A stretch of 64,000 bases of DNA from Caulobacter sp. RHG1. Lineage in GTDB: Bacteria > Pseudomonadota > Alphaproteobacteria > Caulobacterales > Caulobacteraceae. Under the pieces are notes generated by a model. That model ran no database searches. It was not told the origin of the DNA and saw only the letters and a list, made by a program, of their open reading frames with translations. The stretch covers positions 496,001 through 560,000 of the forward strand of contig NZ_SMZP01000003.1 of the NCBI RefSeq assembly GCF_013181195.1, read 5' to 3'. The first letter of the stretch is position 1. Each line of letters begins with the position of its first letter. Positions 25,731 through 35,175 of this stretch are shown piece after piece. The position numbers and the translations under genes were made by a program.

Positions 25731-26417
25731 ATGAGCGTCGAACGCACCCTTCACCACTTCCCCCTCGACCCTGCCTCGCGGCAGGTGCGTCTTGTGCTGG
25801 GCGAGAAGCGGCTGCCGTTCACAGAAGTGCAGGTCCGTTACTGGGAGGCGCCGCCCGATTTTGCGGCCCTGAACCCGTCGGGCCTGACGCCGGTGCTGGT
25901 CGAGACCAAGAACCAGCGCAGCGCGGTGATCTGCGAAACCCGCGCCATTCTCGAACATCTGGAAGAGACCGAGAGCGAGCCGGCCCTGCTGGGGCGCGAC
26001 GCCGGCGAGCGCGCCGAGGCCCGCCGTCTGCTGCAGTGGTTCGACCGCAAGTTCGACAACGAGGTCAACGGCTTCCTGCTGCACGAGAAGATGGAAAAGC
26101 GCCTACTGCGCATGGGGGCGCCGGACCTGGCCGCCCTGCGTCAGGGGCGCGAGGCGCTGAAGGCGCACCTGGGCTACATCGACGGCTTGCTGCAGACCCG
26201 CGACTGGCTGGCCGGCCGCCGCATGAGCCTGGCCGACTTCGCCGCCGCCGCGCACCTGTCGGTCATCGACTATTTCGGCGACGTGCCGTGGAAGGACTTC
26301 ACCACGGCCAAGACCTGGTACATGAAGCTCAAGTCGAGGCCGGCCTTCCGGCCCATCCTGGCCGATCGCTGGCCCGGCCTCGCGCCGGCCGCGCACTATG
26401 ACGACCTCGACTTCTGA
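25731..26417 (+). CDS. fzlA: FtsZ-binding protein FzlA (GST fold)
   Basis: This 228-residue glutathione S-transferase-like protein starts MSVERTLHHFPLDPASRQVRL. It has an N-terminal thioredoxin-like domain (LNPSGLTPVLVE, ICETRAILEHLEE) and a helical C-terminal domain ending HYDDLDF. The sequence matches my recollection of Caulobacter FzlA, which binds and curves FtsZ filaments, is essential, and couples constriction to cell-wall synthesis. Its position immediately upstream of queG, overlapping by 20 bases, also fits. The start is the second Met of the frame; an upstream ATG four codons earlier lacks a ribosome site. Confidence 0.86.
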   Translation: MSVERTLHHFPLDPASRQVRLVLGEKRLPFTEVQVRYWEAPPDFAALNPSGLTPVLVETKNQRSAVICETRAILEHLEETESEPALLGRDAGERAEARRLLQWFDRKFDNEVNGFLLHEKMEKRLLRMGAPDLAALRQGREALKAHLGYIDGLLQTRDWLAGRRMSLADFAAAAHLSVIDYFGDVPWKDFTTAKTWYMKLKSRPAFRPILADRWPGLAPAAHYDDLDF

Positions 26418-27516
26418 GCTTTCCCCCGACCGCATCAAGGACGAGATCCGCGCCGAGGCTCTGAACCTCGGGTTCTCGACCTGCGGCTTCGCCGACGCTG
26501 CGGCCGCCTGGCCCAATGGCGAGTGGCTGAAGGCCTTCGTCGAGGCCGAGCGTCACGGCGCCATGGGCTGGATGGAGGAGACGCTGGACCGGCGTTCGCA
26601 CCCGACGGCCATGTGGACCGAGGCGAAATCGGCGGTGGTGCTGGGCGTCAACTACGGCCCCGACATCGACCCGCTGGAGCAGCTGAAGTCGGCCAGCGAC
26701 GCGGCCATCTCGGTCTACGCCCAGGGCGACGACTATCACGACGTCATCAAGAAGCGGCTGAAGGTGCTGGCCGGCTGGATGCACCGCCGGTTCGGCAATG
26801 ACGTGAAGGTGTTCGTCGACACCGCGCCCTTGATGGAAAAGCCCTTGGCCCAGCGGGCCGGCCTGGGCTGGCAGGGCAAGCACACCAACCTGGTCTCGCG
26901 CCAGTTCGGCTCGTGGCTGTTCCTGGGCAGTGTGCTGACCACCTTGGACCTGCCGCCGGACGAAGCCGAGGTCGACCACTGCGGCCGCTGCAGCGCGTGC
27001 CTCGATATCTGCCCGACCCAGGCCTTCCCCGCCCCGCGCCAGTTGGACGCGCGCCGGTGCATCTCGTACCTGACCATCGAGCTGGCGGGGCCGATCCCGG
27101 CGGAGTTCCGGCCCGCCTTGGCCAACCGGATCTATGGCTGCGACGATTGCCTGGCGGTGTGCCCGTGGAACAAGTTCGCGTCGCTCTCCAGCGAGGCCAA
27201 GCTGCAGGCCCGCGAGGCGCTGAAACAGCCGTCCCTGGCCGAGCTGGCAGTGCTGGACGACGCCGAGTTCCGGGCGCTGTTCTCGAAGAACCCGATCAAG
27301 CGGATCGGCCGCGATCGCTTCGTGAGGAACGTGCTCTACGCGATCGGCAATAGCGGGGATGCGGCGCTGATGGCGGTGGTCGAGCCGCTGTTGCGGGATC
27401 CCGCGCCGGTGGTCCGTGGCGCGGCGGTCTGGGCGGCGCGGCGACTGGCCGGGGAGGGGGCGCTTGCCCTCAAAGGCCGCGAAGACGATCCAGAGGTCTT
27501 GGCGGAGTGGGTGTAG
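26398..27516 (+). CDS. queG: Epoxyqueuosine reductase QueG
   Basis: QueG performs the last step of queuosine synthesis in tRNA, reducing epoxyqueuosine with cobalamin and two 4Fe-4S clusters. The 372-residue protein has the cluster motifs CGRCSACLDICPTQAF and CDDCLAVCPWNKFA, and RAGLGWQGKHTNLVS in the cobalamin-binding half. A HEAT-like C-terminal region follows. It overlaps the fzlA gene, so the two are expressed together. Confidence 0.95.
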   Translation: MTTSTSELSPDRIKDEIRAEALNLGFSTCGFADAAAAWPNGEWLKAFVEAERHGAMGWMEETLDRRSHPTAMWTEAKSAVVLGVNYGPDIDPLEQLKSASDAAISVYAQGDDYHDVIKKRLKVLAGWMHRRFGNDVKVFVDTAPLMEKPLAQRAGLGWQGKHTNLVSRQFGSWLFLGSVLTTLDLPPDEAEVDHCGRCSACLDICPTQAFPAPRQLDARRCISYLTIELAGPIPAEFRPALANRIYGCDDCLAVCPWNKFASLSSEAKLQAREALKQPSLAELAVLDDAEFRALFSKNPIKRIGRDRFVRNVLYAIGNSGDAALMAVVEPLLRDPAPVVRGAAVWAARRLAGEGALALKGREDDPEVLAEWV

Positions 27517-27519
27517 CTT

Positions 27520-27628
27520 GCCCCCTCCGGGCCTGACGGCCCTCCTCCCCCGGAGGGGGAAGAAGGGCGCTGCTTCCTTCCACCCGCCTTTGGGGGCGGA
27601 CGATCGCGAAGCGATCAGGTGGGGGGAG
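27520..27628. repeat. Intergenic palindromic repeat, copy B
   Basis: This is a second copy of the element at 20793-20896, with GCCCCCTCCGGGCCTGACGG, CCTCCCCCGGAGGGGGAAG, CCTTTGGGGGCGGACGATCG and GCGAAGCGATCAGGTGGGG in the same order. It fills the gap between queG and galU, and its right end abuts the galU stop codon. Confidence 0.72.
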
Positions 27629-27629
27629 T

Positions 27630-28505
27630 TTAAGCCTTCAGCGCCGCTTCGACCGCAGCACGCGCCGCAGCGCCCAGGTCCGAACGCTTCAGGGCCAGGG
27701 CCACGTTCGCCCGCAGCAGGCCGATCTTGTCGCCGCAGTCGTGGGTGACGCCTTCGTAGACATAGGCGTGGAACTGCTGCTGGGTCATCAGCTTGGCCAT
27801 CGAGTCGGTCAGCTGGATCTCGTTGCCGGCGCCCTTCTCCTGGCTGGCCAGCAGGTCGAAGATCTCGGGCTGCAGGATGTAGCGGCCAGCGATCGAGAGG
27901 TTGGACGGGGCCGTGCCCTTGGCCGGCTTCTCGACCATGCCGCTCATCGTGGCCAGGCGGCCGTCGATCTTGCTGGGGGCGACGATGCCGTACTTGTGGG
28001 TGTCTTCCATCGGCACTTCCTCGACGCCGATGACATTGCCGCCGCCGACCTTGTCATAGACCTCGATCAGCTGGCCCAAAGCCGAAGGGTCAGCATCCAC
28101 GATGACGTCGGGCAGCATGACCGCGAACGGCTCGTCGCCGATGATGTCGCGCGCGCACCACACGGCATGGCCTAGGCCCAGCGGGGCCATCTGGCGCACG
28201 AAGCTCATCTCGCCCGGCTTGGGCAGTTCAGCGCGCAGCTGCTCGAGGATGTCGGTCTTGCCCTTGGCTTCCAGCTGGGCTTCCAGCTCGACCTGATGGT
28301 CGAAATAGTCCTCGATCGCGCCCTTGCCGCGGCCGGTGACGAAGACGAAGTGCTCGATGCCGGCCTTGCGGCCTTCCTCGACGATGTAGGACAGGATCGG
28401 CCGGTCGACGACGTTCAACAGTTCCTTCGGCGTGGTCTTGGTGCCAGGCAGCACGCGGGTGCCCAGGCCGGCGACGGGAAGGACGGCTTTACGAACGGGT
28501 TTCAT
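27630..28505 (-). CDS. galU: UTP--glucose-1-phosphate uridylyltransferase
   Basis: This 291-residue enzyme makes UDP-glucose for surface polysaccharides and lipids. The nucleotide-binding N terminus is AVLPVAGLGTRVLPGTKTTPK, followed by DRPILSYIVEEG, GLGHAVWCARDIIGDEPF, and the C-terminal GNEIQLTDSMAKLM segment. It starts with MKPVRKAVLPVAG and is divergent from the FKBP lipoprotein gene across 169 bp. Confidence 0.95.
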   Translation of the reverse strand: MKPVRKAVLPVAGLGTRVLPGTKTTPKELLNVVDRPILSYIVEEGRKAGIEHFVFVTGRGKGAIEDYFDHQVELEAQLEAKGKTDILEQLRAELPKPGEMSFVRQMAPLGLGHAVWCARDIIGDEPFAVMLPDVIVDADPSALGQLIEVYDKVGGGNVIGVEEVPMEDTHKYGIVAPSKIDGRLATMSGMVEKPAKGTAPSNLSIAGRYILQPEIFDLLASQEKGAGNEIQLTDSMAKLMTQQQFHAYVYEGVTHDCGDKIGLLRANVALALKRSDLGAAARAAVEAALKA

Positions 28506-28674
28506 CAGCGGCTCGTCTTATGTCTCTGTACGGGAGGCCGTTTCTAGGCGGCGTCGGGGACGAGCGCCACCACCGTTCCGTGAAAATGCGCGCCGCGCCC
28601 ACCTTCGCTCGTCCACAGATGGAATCCCGCGCGGTCCGTGCTAGCTCAGCAGCCAGTTTACGCCCGAGGTCTCC

Positions 28675-29172
28675 ATGAAGCGCCGCGCTCTCCTTCTCAC
28701 CCTCGCCGCCGCCGGCCTGGCCCTGGCTGCCTGCGGTCCCAACAAGAAGGCCCAGGAGAACCTGGCCGCCGCCGACGCCTTCATGGCCGAAAACGCCAAG
28801 CAGCCGGGCGTCGTCACCCTGCCCCAGGGCTTGCAGTACAAGGTCGTTCACGAAGGGCCCCAAGGGGGAATGCATCCGACCCCGGCGGACGAAGTGAAGG
28901 TCCACTACGAGGGCAAGCTTCTGGACGGCACGGTGTTCGACTCGAGCTACGAGCGCGGCGTGCCGGCCGTGTTTCCGCTGGACGGCCTGGTTCCGGCCTG
29001 GGTCATCGCCCTGCAGCGCATGAAGGCCGGCGACGAGTGGACGCTCTACGTGCCGCCGGCCCTGGGTTACGGCGCCCAGGACAAGGGCCCGATCCCCGGC
29101 AACAGCGTGATGATCTTCCGGATCGAGCTCCTGGGCGTGAACCGGATCGCCCGGGGCGCGCGCAAGGAGTAG
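28675..29172 (+). CDS. FKBP-type peptidyl-prolyl isomerase lipoprotein
   Basis: This 165-residue protein has a lipoprotein signal peptide with lipobox LAAC (Cys near residue 20) followed by a C-terminal FKBP domain. Landmarks are DEVKVHYEGKLLDGTVFDSSYERG, VPAWVIALQRMKAGDEWTLYVPPALGYG and NSVMIFRIELLGV. The FKBP active-site Tyr, Asp and Phe positions (HYEG, VFDSS, MIFRIEL) are kept. It probably assists folding in the periplasm, anchored to a membrane. Confidence 0.93.
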   Translation: MKRRALLLTLAAAGLALAACGPNKKAQENLAAADAFMAENAKQPGVVTLPQGLQYKVVHEGPQGGMHPTPADEVKVHYEGKLLDGTVFDSSYERGVPAVFPLDGLVPAWVIALQRMKAGDEWTLYVPPALGYGAQDKGPIPGNSVMIFRIELLGVNRIARGARKE

Positions 29173-29181
29173 GGGCGAGAA

Positions 29182-30384
29182 CTAGACTGCGCGGGGCGGG
29201 TAGCCGCTTTCGCGCAGGGCGTTCATGACGTCCTGGGTGTGCTGGGCGTCGCGGGTTTCGATGGTGATGTCGAACTCCGCGCCCTTGGCCGGCACGTCCA
29301 GGGCCAGGCGGTTGTGGTTCACCTCGATGATGTTGGCGCCCATGGTCCCGATGACGGAGGCCACGGTCGACAGCAGGCCCGGGCGGTCGTCGCCGATGAT
29401 CCGCAGGGACACCAGGCGCTGGGCGCGGACCAGTTCGCGGGTCAGGACCGAGGCCAGCAGGCGGGTGTCGATATTGCCGCCGCACAGGATCAGGCCGCAC
29501 TTCTTGCCGCGGAAGCGCTCGGGATAGGCCAGCAGCGCCGCCAGCGAGGCCGCGCCGGCGCCCTCGGCGATGGTCTTCTCGACATTGCAGTAGAGGGAGA
29601 CGGCCTGTTCCAGGTGCGGCTCTTCCAGCAGCAGCACGTCGTCGATCAGTGGGCGCACGACGCCATAGGTCAGGTCGCCGACCTGTTTGACCGCCACGCC
29701 CTCGGCAATGGTCTGGCCGCCGCAGTGGGCGGCGACGCCGCGCATGCGGGCGGTGAAGGACGGGTACATGGCCGGCTCGCAGCCGACGATCCGGATGTCG
29801 GGCTTGAGGGCCTTGGCCGCCGTGGCCACGCCGCTGATCAGGCCGCCGCCGCCGATCGGCACAGGCAGGATTTCCAGGTCCGGAGCGTCTTCCAACATTT
29901 CCAGAGCGATCGTGCCCTGGCCGGCCATGATGTCGTAATCGTCGAACGGGTGGACGAAGGTCAGGCCCTGTTCGTCACGCAGCTTGCGGGCGTGGGCGTT
30001 GGCGTCGTCATAGGTCTCGCCCTCGATGACCACGGTCGCGCCGAAGTCGCGGGTGTGCTGCACCTTCACGAAGGGCGTGGTCTTGGGCATGACGATGGTC
30101 ACCGGCACGCCCAGACGGGCGCCGTGATAGGCAAGGCCCTGCGCGTGGTTGCCGGCGCTGGCGGCGATGACGCCCTTGGCCTTCTCAGCCTCCGACAGCA
30201 GGATCAGCTTGTTCAGCGCGCCACGCTCCTTGTAGGCGGCGGTGAACTGCAGGTTTTCGAACTTCACCCAGACCTCGGCCCCGGTAATCTTCGACAGCGT
30301 CTTGGAATAGCGGCACGGCGTGCGCTCGACTTGGCCCTTCAGGCGGCCGGCGGCGGCTTGGATGGCGGCGAGGTCGAGGGTCAT
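29182..30384 (-). CDS. ilvA: Threonine ammonia-lyase with C-terminal ACT domain
   Basis: This 400-residue PLP enzyme converts threonine to 2-oxobutyrate for isoleucine synthesis. The PLP lysine lies in TAAYKERGALNKL near residue 50, with ASAGNHAQGLAYHG and PIGGGGLISGVATA as cofactor contacts. A single C-terminal ACT domain (SLRIIGDDRPGLLSTVASVIG) marks the catabolic/TdcB-like architecture. The ATG follows a GGAGCG site; the GTG five codons earlier is less likely. Confidence 0.93.
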   Translation of the reverse strand: MTLDLAAIQAAAGRLKGQVERTPCRYSKTLSKITGAEVWVKFENLQFTAAYKERGALNKLILLSEAEKAKGVIAASAGNHAQGLAYHGARLGVPVTIVMPKTTPFVKVQHTRDFGATVVIEGETYDDANAHARKLRDEQGLTFVHPFDDYDIMAGQGTIALEMLEDAPDLEILPVPIGGGGLISGVATAAKALKPDIRIVGCEPAMYPSFTARMRGVAAHCGGQTIAEGVAVKQVGDLTYGVVRPLIDDVLLLEEPHLEQAVSLYCNVEKTIAEGAGAASLAALLAYPERFRGKKCGLILCGGNIDTRLLASVLTRELVRAQRLVSLRIIGDDRPGLLSTVASVIGTMGANIIEVNHNRLALDVPAKGAEFDITIETRDAQHTQDVMNALRESGYPPRAV

Positions 30385-30446
30385 AGGCGCTCCGGACACG
30401 AGACTTGGGGGCGTCTAACACGGCCAAGCCATCCGGGCACACCCCT

Positions 30447-31346
30447 TTAGGGCGCGGTCTCCAGCAGGTTTTCTATGGCGGCCCAGGCTTGCGGCTCGGT
30501 CAGCATCGGTGCGTGGCCGGTGTTCGCGACCTCGGCATAGGCCATGTGAGGGGCGGCGATCCGCATGCGCTCAGCGATGGCGGGGTCGATCAGGTCGGAG
30601 ATTCCGCCGCGCACCAGCAGGATGGGGCGGTCCTTCGTGAGCGCCCGGAACAGCGGATACATGTCGGGCGGGGCCAGCGCCTGGCCGCCCGCATCCTGCG
30701 CGGCTTGTTGCGCTTCAGCGGCGGCCTTGATCGGCGCGGCGATGTCAGGGTCGTAGGCCAGGACGAACGCGCCGTCGGTCTCGTCGAACAGGCGGCGGGC
30801 GAAAGCGTCCCAATCCTGCGGACCGTAGTCGGGGAAGGCGGCTTCGTTGATCTTGCGAGCGTAGGCCACGGCCTCGTCCCAGGTCTCGAAGCGGCTGGCC
30901 ATACCGGTATAACCGGCGATGCGGGCCAGGCCGACCGGCGACAGCTCGGGGCCGACATCGTTCAGCACGGCGGCGGCGATCGCGTCGGGACGGATCGAGG
31001 TCAGCACCATGGTGATCAGCCCGCCCATGCTGGTGCCGACGAACACCGCCCGCTCGATCCCGGCCGCTTGCAGCAGCGAGACGACGTCGGCGGCGTAGGT
31101 CCCGGGGTGGTAGTTCATCGGGTTCGGATCGCGCGCCGAAAGCCCCCGGCCGCGCACGTCGACCGCCAGCACCCGGCGGCCCGTGGCGGCGATCCGCGGG
31201 GCCAGGTCCTCGAAGTCGCGGGCGTTGCGGGTCAGGCCGTGGATGCAGATCACCGGCAGCTTCTGGGCCTCGCCGGCGAGAGCATAGTCCCGCGCGTGCA
31301 GCGGCAGGCCTTCGTGCGAGGTCCAGAAGAAGTCGGTGAAGCTCAT
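30447..31346 (-). CDS. Alpha/beta hydrolase
   Basis: This 299-residue alpha/beta-fold hydrolase starts MSFTDFFWTSHEGLPLHARD. The nucleophile Ser is in FVGTSMGGLITM near residue 105. The catalytic Asp is probably in SDLIDPAIAERM (about residue 255), and the His is in ANTGHAPMLTEPQ. A HGLTRNARDFEDLAPRIAATG oxyanion region precedes it. It follows rfbC by 2 bases and is probably co-transcribed with it. Substrate is unknown. Confidence 0.87.
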   Translation of the reverse strand: MSFTDFFWTSHEGLPLHARDYALAGEAQKLPVICIHGLTRNARDFEDLAPRIAATGRRVLAVDVRGRGLSARDPNPMNYHPGTYAADVVSLLQAAGIERAVFVGTSMGGLITMVLTSIRPDAIAAAVLNDVGPELSPVGLARIAGYTGMASRFETWDEAVAYARKINEAAFPDYGPQDWDAFARRLFDETDGAFVLAYDPDIAAPIKAAAEAQQAAQDAGGQALAPPDMYPLFRALTKDRPILLVRGGISDLIDPAIAERMRIAAPHMAYAEVANTGHAPMLTEPQAWAAIENLLETAP

Positions 31347-31348
31347 GC

Positions 31349-31912
31349 TCAGGCCTCGTAGACGAAGGGCGAGTCGATGTCGGCCAGCAGAGGCGCGGCG
31401 TTGTCGCGGTCGTTGGCGGTGATCTCGGCGGCCGGGATCGGCCAGTCGATGCCGACCGCCGGATCGCTCCAGCGCACCGCGCCCTCGGCCTGGGGCGCGT
31501 AGTAGTCGGTGACCTTGTAGAGCACCTCGCAGGCGTCGGTCAGGGTCACGTAGCCGTGGGCGAAGCCCTTGGGCACCAGCAGTTGCTGGCGGTTCTCGGC
31601 CGACAGCTCGGCCCCGACCCACTGGCCATAGGTCGGCGAGCCTTTGCGGATATCCACCGCTACGTCGAAGATCGAGCCGACCACGCAGCGCAGCAGCTTG
31701 TCCTGGGCGTGGGGCGGCTTCTGGTAGTGCAGGCCGCGCTGGATGCCGCGCGTCGTCGAGCGCACGTGGTTGTCCTGGACGAAGGCGGCCCTAAATCCAG
31801 CCTCCTCCAGCGCCGCCTGGCGGAAGGTCTCGGAAAACCAGCCGCGCTCATCGCCATGGCGCGCGGGCGTGATAAGCAGCACTTCGGGGATCGCCAGCGG
31901 CGTGATCTTCAT
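31349..31912 (-). CDS. rfbC: dTDP-4-dehydrorhamnose 3,5-epimerase
   Basis: This 187-residue cupin enzyme performs the third step of dTDP-L-rhamnose synthesis. Family motifs are RGWFSETFRQAALEEAG, the catalytic His in GIQRGLHYQKPPHAQDKLLRC, and Tyr in KVTDYYAPQAEGAVRW. The start at MKITPLAIPEVLLI is standard; the longer frame reaches into the neighbouring GT gene. It is divergent from that gene and separated from the rfbBDA cluster by about 3.3 kb. Confidence 0.95.
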   Translation of the reverse strand: MKITPLAIPEVLLITPARHGDERGWFSETFRQAALEEAGFRAAFVQDNHVRSTTRGIQRGLHYQKPPHAQDKLLRCVVGSIFDVAVDIRKGSPTYGQWVGAELSAENRQQLLVPKGFAHGYVTLTDACEVLYKVTDYYAPQAEGAVRWSDPAVGIDWPIPAAEITANDRDNAAPLLADIDSPFVYEA

Positions 31913-31949
31913 GACGCGTACTTTGCCTTGAGAAACGAACCCACCACCG

Positions 31950-32990
31950 ATGCCGCCTGAAGCGACCGAAAACAAGACTGCGCCGGCGGTGAGCGTGATC
32001 ATCGTCTCCTACCAGAGCGGTCCGACCCTGGCGCCGTGCCTGGAGCGGCTGGCGGCCCAGACCTTCCGCGATTTCGAGACCATCCTGATCGACAACGCCT
32101 CGACCGACGGCGCGCCTCAGGCGGCGGCCAAGGCCCATCCGTGGGTCGATTTCGTCGAGGCCGGAGCGAATCTGGGCTTTGCGGCCGGCAACAATTTCGC
32201 CGCCCGCCGGGCCAAGGGCCGGTGGCTGGTCCTGCTCAATCCTGACGCCTATGCAGAGCCTGACTGGCTGGAAGAGCTGATGGCGGGCGTTGCGCGCCAT
32301 CCTGAGGTTAAGAGCTTTGCATCCCTGCAGCTGTCGGCCGACCAGCCCGGGCTGCTGGACGGGGCCGGCGACAACGTCACCAGCGCGGGCATACCGTTCC
32401 GCGGGGGGTATGGCCGCAGGATCCCGGCCCAGCTGCCCGAAGGCGAGGTGTTCTCGGCCTGCGGCGCGGCCATGCTGATCGACCGCGCGCTGTTCCTAGA
32501 GGCCGGCGGCTTCGATGAGCGCTACTTCTGCTACTGCGAGGACGTCGACCTGGGGTATCGCCTGCGGCTCTACGGCCAGCCGACCCTGCTGCTGCCCAAG
32601 GCCAAGGTCGCCCATGTCGGCTCGGCCAGCACCGGCGTACGGTCGGACTTCGCGATCTTCCACGGCTCAAGAAATCGGATCTGGACCTTCCTGAAGAACA
32701 CGCCGGGCTGGCTCTTCCCGGTCACTCTGCCGCTGCATGTGGCGGTGACGGCGGGCCTGCTGCTGCTGCACTGGCGTCGGGGCGATGTCGGCTCAGCGCT
32801 ACGCGGCATAAAGGCGGCGCTGAAGCGCGAGAACCTGGATCAGGTCATGATCGACCGCCGCGCCATCCAGGCCAAGCGCAAGGCGTCACCCGGCGCGATC
32901 CTGCGGGTGATGTCGATCGATCCGGCCGCCTTCGTTGGCCGACGGTTCGTGATCAGGACGTGGAGAGGTCCTCGATCAACCGGCGCATGA
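31950..32990 (+). CDS. Family 2 glycosyltransferase (rhamnosyltransferase-like)
   Basis: This 346-residue GT-A fold transferase starts with VSVIIVSYQSGPTLAPCLERLAAQ, has the nucleotide-sugar DxD-like region in LLNPDAYAEPDWLEEL, and the catalytic-base region CYCEDVDLGYRLRLYG. A hydrophobic segment near residue 260 (GWLFPVTLPLHVAVTAGLLLL) suggests membrane association. Its neighbours make dTDP-rhamnose, so a rhamnosyl donor is likely but not proven. Its 3' end overlaps the convergent argE gene by 38 bases. Confidence 0.9.
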   Translation: MPPEATENKTAPAVSVIIVSYQSGPTLAPCLERLAAQTFRDFETILIDNASTDGAPQAAAKAHPWVDFVEAGANLGFAAGNNFAARRAKGRWLVLLNPDAYAEPDWLEELMAGVARHPEVKSFASLQLSADQPGLLDGAGDNVTSAGIPFRGGYGRRIPAQLPEGEVFSACGAAMLIDRALFLEAGGFDERYFCYCEDVDLGYRLRLYGQPTLLLPKAKVAHVGSASTGVRSDFAIFHGSRNRIWTFLKNTPGWLFPVTLPLHVAVTAGLLLLHWRRGDVGSALRGIKAALKRENLDQVMIDRRAIQAKRKASPGAILRVMSIDPAAFVGRRFVIRTWRGPRSTGA

Positions 32991-34131
32991 ACGCCGCGCC
33001 GCGCTGCATCTGGCTGAGCTCGACATATTCGTCGGGCTGGTGGGCCTGGTCGATCGAGCCGGGGCCGCAGATCACGGTCGAGAAGCCCGCGCCCTGGAAC
33101 TGGCCGGCCTCGGCGGCGTAGGGCGCGACGCGGGGCGGGCCGTTGTCGCCGGCCAGCTTGCGGGCGAAAGCCTCGGCGACGCCGTCCTCCTCGGGCGCGA
33201 AGGCCGGAGTCAGCGAGCGGCGCTCGACCTTGACCCCGCCTTCCGGGGCCTTGGCCTTGATCGCCGCGTCCATGGCTTGGGCGGCGGCGAAGAAGTCGGC
33301 CAGCAGGGCCATGGGATCCTGGCCGGCCAGGGTGCGCAGGTCGAACAGGAACTTACACTCGCGGGCAAGGATGTTGCCGGCGGTGCCGCCATGGACCATG
33401 CCGACAGTCAGGGTCGCGCCCTTGGGCATGAACGGCGAGTTCGGATCGGCCTCGCGCTCCAGGGTCTCGGACAGCGCGACCAGCTTGGCCATCAGCTTGA
33501 TCGCCACGGTGTTGGCCGAGACGCCCAGGTGGGTGAGGCTGGAATGGGCTTCGCGGCCGGTGACGGTGACCGTGAAGGTGGCGATGCCCTTGTGGCCGCG
33601 CACGGCGACCATGTCGGTGGGCTCGCCGACCACCACGAGGGCCGGGCGGGGGACCTCCTTGGCGATGACCGCGATCATGTCCGGCGCGCCCAAGCAGCCG
33701 ATCTCCTCGTCATACGAAAAGGCCAGATGGACGGGCTTCTTCAGCGTCGCGGCGGCGAGGTCCGGCGCAGCGGCAAGCGCCAAAGCCAGGAACCCCTTCA
33801 TGTCGCAGGTCCCTCGGCCATACAGCCGCCCGTCGCGCTCGGTCAGCACCCACGGATCGCTGGACCACGGCTGGCCGTCGACCGGGACGACGTCGGTATG
33901 GCCCGACAGCACGATCCCGCCCTCGACCGCCGGACCGATGGTGGCCATCAGGTTGCTCTTGGTCCCGTCGGCGTTGGGGACGCGACGTGAAGGGATATCG
34001 AGATGAGCCAGATAGGCCTCGACCCACTGGATCAGCTCGAGGTTCGAGCGGCGCGAGGTGGTGTCGAACGCCACCAGCTTGGCCAGGATGTCGACGGCGC
34101 GTTCTGACAGGACTTCGGAGGAGGAAACCAT
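32953..34131 (-). CDS. argE: Acetylornithine deacetylase
   Basis: This 392-residue M20-family metallopeptidase removes the acetyl group from N-acetylornithine in arginine synthesis. Metal ligands and base are visible in VLSGHTDVVPVDGQ, LYGRGTCDMKGFLAL and SYDEEIGCLGAPDM, with VGEPTDMVAVRGHKGI and HSSLTHLGVSAN in the lid domain and a late QAHQPDEYVEL for the last His. Substrate assignment within M20 is by overall similarity. Confidence 0.9.
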   Translation of the reverse strand: MVSSSEVLSERAVDILAKLVAFDTTSRRSNLELIQWVEAYLAHLDIPSRRVPNADGTKSNLMATIGPAVEGGIVLSGHTDVVPVDGQPWSSDPWVLTERDGRLYGRGTCDMKGFLALALAAAPDLAAATLKKPVHLAFSYDEEIGCLGAPDMIAVIAKEVPRPALVVVGEPTDMVAVRGHKGIATFTVTVTGREAHSSLTHLGVSANTVAIKLMAKLVALSETLEREADPNSPFMPKGATLTVGMVHGGTAGNILARECKFLFDLRTLAGQDPMALLADFFAAAQAMDAAIKAKAPEGGVKVERRSLTPAFAPEEDGVAEAFARKLAGDNGPPRVAPYAAEAGQFQGAGFSTVICGPGSIDQAHQPDEYVELSQMQRGAAFMRRLIEDLSTS

Positions 34132-34268
34132 GGTCCGAGCCTAGACCGGTTCCCGCTTCCGCGCCCACCCTGCTTTAGGAAAACTCCCGCCAGGCGGTCA
34201 AAAACGGCTGCCGGCTGGGCGTTCCGGCGCTTTTCTTCGGCGGCCCGGTCGCCTAGAGGGTTCGCATC

Positions 34269-35111
34269 ATGATCCTGACCCTCTCCTGCCCCGACCAGCG
34301 CGGCATCGTCGCCAAGGTGTCCGCTTTCCTCTTCGAGCGCGGCTGCAACATCCTCGACGCCCAGCAGTTCGACGATCAGGAGACCGGCCAGTTCTTCATG
34401 CGGGTGGTGTTCGACGCCGATGGGGCCGACCGCACGACGGTCCGCGAACAGTTCGGCGACGTCGCGACCGCGCTGAAGATGAAGTGGACCCTGCGCGACC
34501 GCACCGAGCGCTATCGCGTGTTGCTGCTGGCCAGCAAGTTCGACCACTGCCTGGCCGACCTGGTCTATCGCTGGCGGATCGGCGAGCTGCCAATGGACAT
34601 CGCCGGCGTGGTCTCCAACCACCCGGCCGAGACCTACGGCAATGTCGACCTGTCGGGCCTCCCGTTCCACCACCTGCCGGTGACCAAGGAAACCAAGTTC
34701 GAGCAGGAAGCCGAACTGTGGAAGCTGATCCAGGAGACCAAGACCGACATCGTCGTGCTCGCCCGCTACATGCAGGTGCTGTCCGACGGTCTGTCGGCCA
34801 AGCTGGCCGGTCGCTGCATCAACATCCACCACTCGTTCCTGCCCGGCTTCAAGGGCGCCAAGCCCTATCACCAGGCCCATACGCGCGGCGTAAAGCTGAT
34901 CGGGGCCAGCGCCCACTATGTGACCGGCGACCTGGATGAAGGCCCGATCATCGAACAGGACGTCGAGCGCATCAGCCACCGCGACACCCCTGAGGACCTG
35001 ATCCGCAAGGGCCGCGACATTGAGCGCCGGGTCCTGGCCCGCGCCCTGCGTTATCGCCTGGAAGACCGGGTGCTGCTGAACGGGCGCAAGACCGTGGTCT
35101 TCACGGACTAA
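34269..35111 (+). CDS. purU: Formyltetrahydrofolate deformylase
   Basis: PurU hydrolyses 10-formyl-THF to formate and THF, balancing one-carbon pools. The 280-residue protein has an N-terminal ACT domain ([21 protein letters not shown]) and a C-terminal formyltransferase domain with [20 protein letters not shown]. The catalytic segment [20 protein letters not shown] and [16 protein letters not shown] hold the Asn, His and Asp. It is divergent from argE. Confidence 0.95.
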   Translation: MILTLSCPDQRGIVAKVSAFLFERGCNILDAQQFDDQETGQFFMRVVFDADGADRTTVREQFGDVATALKMKWTLRDRTERYRVLLLASKFDHCLADLVYRWRIGELPMDIAGVVSNHPAETYGNVDLSGLPFHHLPVTKETKFEQEAELWKLIQETKTDIVVLARYMQVLSDGLSAKLAGRCINIHHSFLPGFKGAKPYHQAHTRGVKLIGASAHYVTGDLDEGPIIEQDVERISHRDTPEDLIRKGRDIERRVLARALRYRLEDRVLLNGRKTVVFTD

Positions 35112-35175
35112 GGTTGCGCGTACAGGAAAAACTGGATACGGGGCATCCTCTTCTAAAGGCAGAGCATTTCAGGGC